Positions 59,887 through 64,000 of a stretch of DNA of 64,000 nt are shown here, one piece after another. The position numbers and the translations under genes were made by a program. The notes under the pieces were generated by a model. It ran no database searches. It had not been told where the DNA came from and was given only the letters and a program-made list of their open reading frames with translations. Numbering within the stretch: the first letter of the stretch is position 1; every line of letters begins with the position of its first letter. Location: NCBI GenBank assembly GCA_015847255.1, contig JADLZK010012349.1, forward strand, positions 1 through 64,000. The letters are read 5' to 3'. The DNA comes from Hyparrhenia diplandra. Lineage: Eukaryota; Streptophyta; Magnoliopsida; Poales; Poaceae.

Positions 59887-60870
59887 CTCCAGTTAGGGCA
59901 CGTACAACGCGTCGACGGGAGCCGTCTATGTGATGGTAAATTTGCAAATCGCCCCCAGCGCAGCCTGCAGACGGCCTTCCCGTCGTCTCACGAGTCGACG
60001 ATGCCGTCCCGTTCTCCCTAGGCCGAGCAGACAGTCGCGGGTGGGTTGTATGCGCTCATCTTCTCCTAGCGACGACGCACTCGGATCCGCAGTGCACGCG
60101 CGCTGGTTTCTCCCGCCAAAACCACCTCCCCGCCAAGCTCGCCGCAGCCCCGGCCGCCGTAGGAGATGCAGCGGTCGTTGGGTCAAGGCGTGGGAGGAGC
60201 TTCCTGGCCCGGCGGCGAGGAGCGCCGCGGCAGGGGCGGAGGTGGCCGGGCTGGGCGTGGGAGTCCCGCCGGAGCTCCCCGGCGGCGAGGAGCGGAGGCG
60301 GAGGAGTTCGAGGCCTGTGGAAGAGACCGGGCGCCGGAGGTGGTGGAGGTAGAGGATGCAACGACGACGAGGACGGTTCCTCCACCGTCCAGATCCGCTA
60401 GGGGCCTGGCTGCGCCCCCACCCCATGCCTGCTACACCGCCGTCCCGAGCCCGAGCTCCCCATCGCCGGAGAAGAGAGAGAGGCCTTGCTCCTCGCGCTT
60501 GGAGAGGAGAGGAAAAGAAGAGCAAAAAGAAAGTTGCAATTTGCTTGCTTGCTCGGTGGAGAAATCAGGTGGTGGGGTACGATGGATGGGTAAAAAGCTG
60601 GAGAGTGCTGCAGCGACAGAGAGAGAGAAAAGTTAAAGAGGAGAAAAAAAATGATATTTAGTTGTACTTTGATTCATGGAAAGATCACTATCAATATTTT
60701 ATAAATTAGTGTATATAATACTCGTATTTTGATCTATGCTATCAATTGATAAAAATAGCCACACAATAGTATCACAAATACATTTATAGATAATCTTAAT
60801 CTACATACTGGCGATTAAACAAAATTATAGGCGGCTACTCTCTATATATGGGTTGTATTTAACCGCTAGA
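59887..60870. mobile_element. Possible element carrying GC-rich gene-like sequence
   Basis: Starts GGGCACGTACAACGCGTCG and ends near TATGGGTTGTATTTAACCGC, loosely inverted (GTACAAC versus TACAACCC). The interior (59940-60640) is GC-rich and gene-like, with overlapping open frames on both strands (60166-60636 plus, 60056-60385 minus) but no recognised domain. This resembles Pack-MULE-type gene-fragment carriers in grasses. The inverted ends are weak and no 9-bp target duplication was found. Confidence 0.35.
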
Positions 60871-61136
60871 CATCCTGCCTACATATGTTGAAATCGGAGG
60901 TTTTTCTGGGACAACCACCGTGCGGCGCCAGGTTGTGCATGCCCTTATCATCATTGGTGACACCATCCATCATAACGGAATCATGTGTGGGCAGATGGGT
61001 CGAGTAAATGCTGCAGTAACTCACCCACAAGTCACACCGCCACCGCGCCCAGTCCATGATCGATCGGTCGATATGCGTCGTCGTACGTGCAAGCACGGCG
61101 TATTTTTCAGACATTGATCCAATCCACCAAACCAAA

Positions 61137-61815
61137 AGCGACAATCCGTGCTTGGGGCCTTGGGGTCCGTCTTCTACAGAGCAAAGTAGGAGACCCTTGT
61201 GCTCGTTGTGGCGCCCAGCCATTGCATCCAGTCCAAGCACAAAGCAGTAATAATAATAAAAAAAACGTCCTTTGTAACTTGCCACGTCTCGTGTCGGCAC
61301 ACCTGCCAGCAGTTCTCTACTAGTACTACACAGACAATAGGCACGCAGCCTAGCTAACCAGTAGCCACCAACCTTCATGACTCCTAACTACGACTCGTAA
61401 AGAAGAGCACGCACAGGGTAAACGGAAACCCTTGATGATGCTCTGCGCTAGTATGTCCCAACAAACGCCATGTTGCCCACTCAAACCATGCCAGCCAGAG
61501 TCACAAGCGACAATCCGTGCTTGGGGGTCCGTCTTCTCCAGAGCAAAAAAGTAGAAAACCTTTATGGTTGTGGCGACACCCCTGCCATTGCAACCAGTCC
61601 ATACCACAAGCAGTAACATGTCCTTTTAACGTGCCACGTCTCGTGTCGGCAGACGATCGACGTGCAGCTTCTACGACTACACAATAGACACACAGCCTAG
61701 CCACCAACCTTGATGACAAACTAGAGAACAGAACACGCACATGAAAACGGAAACCCCGGCTCCTCTGCTCTGTCCCAACAAACGCCATGTACTACGTTGT
61801 CCACTCAAGCATGGC
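61137..61815. repeat. Diverged tandem duplication, about 370-bp unit, 3' of CSLF6
   Basis: AGCGACAATCCGTGCTTGGGG starts at 61137 and nearly the same at 61506. Both units contain CCGTCTTCTCC/ACAGAGCAAA, GCCACGTCTCGTGTCGGCA, CAGCCTAGC, CCACCAACCTT and TCCCAACAAACGCCATGT in order. The second unit is shorter through small deletions. No coding potential is supported. It lies about 1.3-2 kb downstream of the CSLF6 stop codon. Confidence 0.85.
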
Positions 61816-63098
61816 ATGAAGTCATCAACAGAGGCGCCGCGTTTGCCCAACACCAGCATGCTTGTTCACATGACTCCCTCTCCCTCTCTCTCTCACTCAT
61901 CAACGCATCCACGTTCATGAGTTCAACCAGCCTCTCAAAGTCGAGTCCTGGCACGGCACAAGATTCCCGGGCGGGCGCTACCTGCCTGACCACTCACACA
62001 AGTCACAGACCACGCAACAAAAACCACTACGCTCTGCACGATGCCGTGCTGAAACAGAGGACAACTTCACGAGCACGGCCGGCGGCAGGCACATGGCCCT
62101 AGGGGCATCAACCAGCTCACAAGTCAAAGCCCCACCCGCGGCGACATGGCCAAGATCGAGCTCAAGACTCAAGAAATTCCGATTCACACGCAACGGACAA
62201 CAAGCAACGACAGCAAACACCTCGATCCAGCTCATGTTCACCATTGACTAATCTTCATAGCCATGTACGTAGTAAGAAACAAAACATTGATTAGATGAGC
62301 AGAGTCTTTTGGAGTAAGTATAGTAGTATCATCAATTAACAACACAGGTGGTTGTGGTAGTACAACAGTACACTGTAGATTATACAAGATTTGATGGATC
62401 CAGAGTCCAGGGTGTGCACACATGGATTTCTCCAAGAACAAGAATGAAATTAAATTTATTGTGTTCCATATACTAAAAGAATACCACCAACAACCCAAAG
62501 CCGGGTCCTACCAGACCACTCTCTCTGATCTCTCAATCACTCTCTGTTGTATCCACTCCAGCATGTACAGTACAGTACAGACAGGCAGGCACTGACACCC
62601 GGCCCCACCCGTAAGCCACACTCCTACATTTCCTCTTTCTTCTTGTCTTATACAAAGTGGTGAATGAAGTGATTCCTTCCTCCTTCCTCTTCGATAGATC
62701 GGCGTAATGTAATGTATATATAAGTAGGTACATAATTAATTACCACGGGTACGGTAATTAAAAAACTAAATCAAATCAACACATCTTTCAATTTCTGGAC
62801 AAAACTAAAAAGAAGAAAAAAAAAAAAAGAATAAAAGAAGGGTGGGGGGCAAAAAGAGAAGAAGAAAAATCAAATTTTGGCGGGTACGTCGCTGGGTCGA
62901 TCTCTCAAATGTGTGTGTGGGTTGCTGTGTAGTCTTCACTCTTCATCAACCAGGTAGTACTAAGGATGGATGGATGAACGGGAACGTACTCTTCAGCTTC
63001 GCGGCCGGCCGGCTCACCATATCATCATCATCATCAGGGGCAGGTATGTGCATGCATGACGATAGATGCTGGGCGGCGGCTGGCTGCTCGGTGCTTCT
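61816..63098. other. CSLF6 3' flank
   Basis: Contains the probable CSLF6 3' UTR on its right side (minus strand). No other gene recognised. Sequence is AT-rich with A-runs near 62814-62829. Confidence 0.45.
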
Positions 63099-64000
63099 TC
63101 ACGGCCAGTAGTAGCCGCCGAAGTTGTCGAGCTCCAACTTCTTGCCGTGGTGCCCGTGCTTGCCGATCGCGCCGGCGTGCTTGCCGCCGGGCCCGTGGAT
63201 GTGGGGGATGTTGATGTAGAGCACGGCGGTGATGACGAAGGTGAAGGCCCACCAGACGAGCACCACCACGGGGGTCTTTCCGTGCTTCCCCAGGAGGCCC
63301 TTGGCGAACGGGTAGAGGTGGAAGAGCACCCAGAAGTTGAAGAAGACGCCGCCGGCCACCTTGAGCCAGTGCGTCCACTCGCCGTCGAGCACCTTGGCGA
63401 ACGCCACGGCGGAGCCGATGATGTTGACGAGGATGATGATGATGGGGGTGACCATGAGCCAGGTCCAGCGCACCACGTAGAGGTCGGCGTAGGGGTCCTT
63501 CTTCTCGTCGCCGGCCGGCTGCTTGGAGGTGAGCTTGAACGAGATGTCCCGCCGGAACACCACCTTGACGAGCACCTGGCACACGGCGGCGAGGTACGCG
63601 GAGCAGCTGGCCGTCATCCAGAACTGGCCGTTCCTGAACCACTCGAAGACGGTGACCCCCGCCCACTTGACCTCCAGCACGGCCAGGATGAGCAGCGTGC
63701 CCAGGACGATGGCCAGGTACACGTAGAACATGGTGGTCGGCCGCTGCACGATGAAGTGGCCCGTGACGAAGGACAGCGCCGGCACCGTGGTGTAGAAGAT
63801 GAGGAAGATGGCCGTGAACGGGTAGGTGGTGATGTTGATGTAGGCGACGCGCTGCAGCGGGTGCAGGAAGGTGGATCCGAAGAGCGGGTTGTTCCTGGAG
63901 AAGAAGATCTCGAGGGAGCCCGTGGACCAGCGGAGCACCTGGTAGAGCCTCTCCGTGAGGTTGATCGGGGCGGTGCCGATGAAGGCGTGCGGGTAGATGG
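63099..64000 (-). CDS. CSLF6: Cellulose synthase-like F6 (mixed-linkage glucan synthase), C-terminal 299 residues
   Basis: A processive GT2 glucan synthase that makes (1,3;1,4)-beta-glucan for grass walls, embedded in Golgi or plasma membrane. Visible: IYPHAFIGTAPINLTERLYQ then VLRWSTGSLEIFFSRNNPL, giving the QVLRW (Q-x-x-R-W) motif near the start of the visible part. Several transmembrane segments follow (for example TAIFLIFYTTVPALSFVTG, VYLAIVLGTLLILAVLEV, LMVTPIIIILVNIIGSAVAF and VVVLVWWAFTFVITAVLYI). The Gly/His/Lys-rich tail GKHGHHGKKLELDNFGGYYWP fits CSLF6 and not CSLD or CESA tails. Stop at 63099-63101. The rest of the gene, including the catalytic D-x-D and TED parts, lies past the right edge. 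No frame break in about 900 bp, unlike the other genes. Confidence 0.92.
   Translation of the reverse strand, partial: IYPHAFIGTAPINLTERLYQVLRWSTGSLEIFFSRNNPLFGSTFLHPLQRVAYINITTYPFTAIFLIFYTTVPALSFVTGHFIVQRPTTMFYVYLAIVLGTLLILAVLEVKWAGVTVFEWFRNGQFWMTASCSAYLAAVCQVLVKVVFRRDISFKLTSKQPAGDEKKDPYADLYVVRWTWLMVTPIIIILVNIIGSAVAFAKVLDGEWTHWLKVAGGVFFNFWVLFHLYPFAKGLLGKHGKTPVVVLVWWAFTFVITAVLYINIPHIHGPGGKHAGAIGKHGHHGKKLELDNFGGYYWP

Noticed and set aside
60056..60636. Possible single gene in the GC-rich island
   Set aside because: Open frames overlap on both strands without a recognisable domain, and flanks suggest a transposon; not called as a gene.

Overview
The window looks like a nuclear chromosome segment from a grass (Poaceae), most likely a panicoid. 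It has GC-rich, mostly intron-poor genes in AT-rich DNA full of small DNA transposons (MITEs) and retroelement fragments. It also carries the 3' end of a CSLF6-type mixed-linkage glucan synthase gene, a gene type tied to grass cell walls. Introns are of plant GT-AG type and no bacterial or organellar gene was seen.

Five host genes are recognisable: an AT-hook PPC (AHL) gene at 5304-6176 (minus), a triple CCCH zinc-finger gene at 22542-25089 (minus, two exons), an RH42/Prp5-type DEAD-box helicase at 27480-30651 (minus, one exon), a KANADI GARP transcription factor at 47764-51511 (plus, six exons), and CSLF6 from 63099 to beyond the right edge (minus). KANADI and CSLF6 converge. The genes have unrelated jobs (nuclear regulation, splicing, adaxial-abaxial polarity, wall synthesis) and do not form a pathway.

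Between them are repeats. 7.5-17 kb has Stowaway MITEs, two CACTA-type ends, a long (TA)n tract, and a 15-bp-TSD retroposon interrupted by a solo LTR. 31.5-46.5 kb has LINE fragments, a 2.3-kb Copia LTR followed by a broken gag-only region, and about ten MITEs including one inserted in another. 52-62 kb has tandem duplications, a tiny poly(A) insertion and a possible gene-fragment-carrying element.

The most striking observation is that the four complete host genes all carry single-base frame breaks, mostly shortened homopolymers, while the conserved protein continues in the next frame. Recent decay of four unrelated conserved genes is unlikely, so base-level assembly error is the favoured reading. 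I saw no convincing sign of an undescribed biological system; the interest lies in nested-transposon history and in sequence quality.
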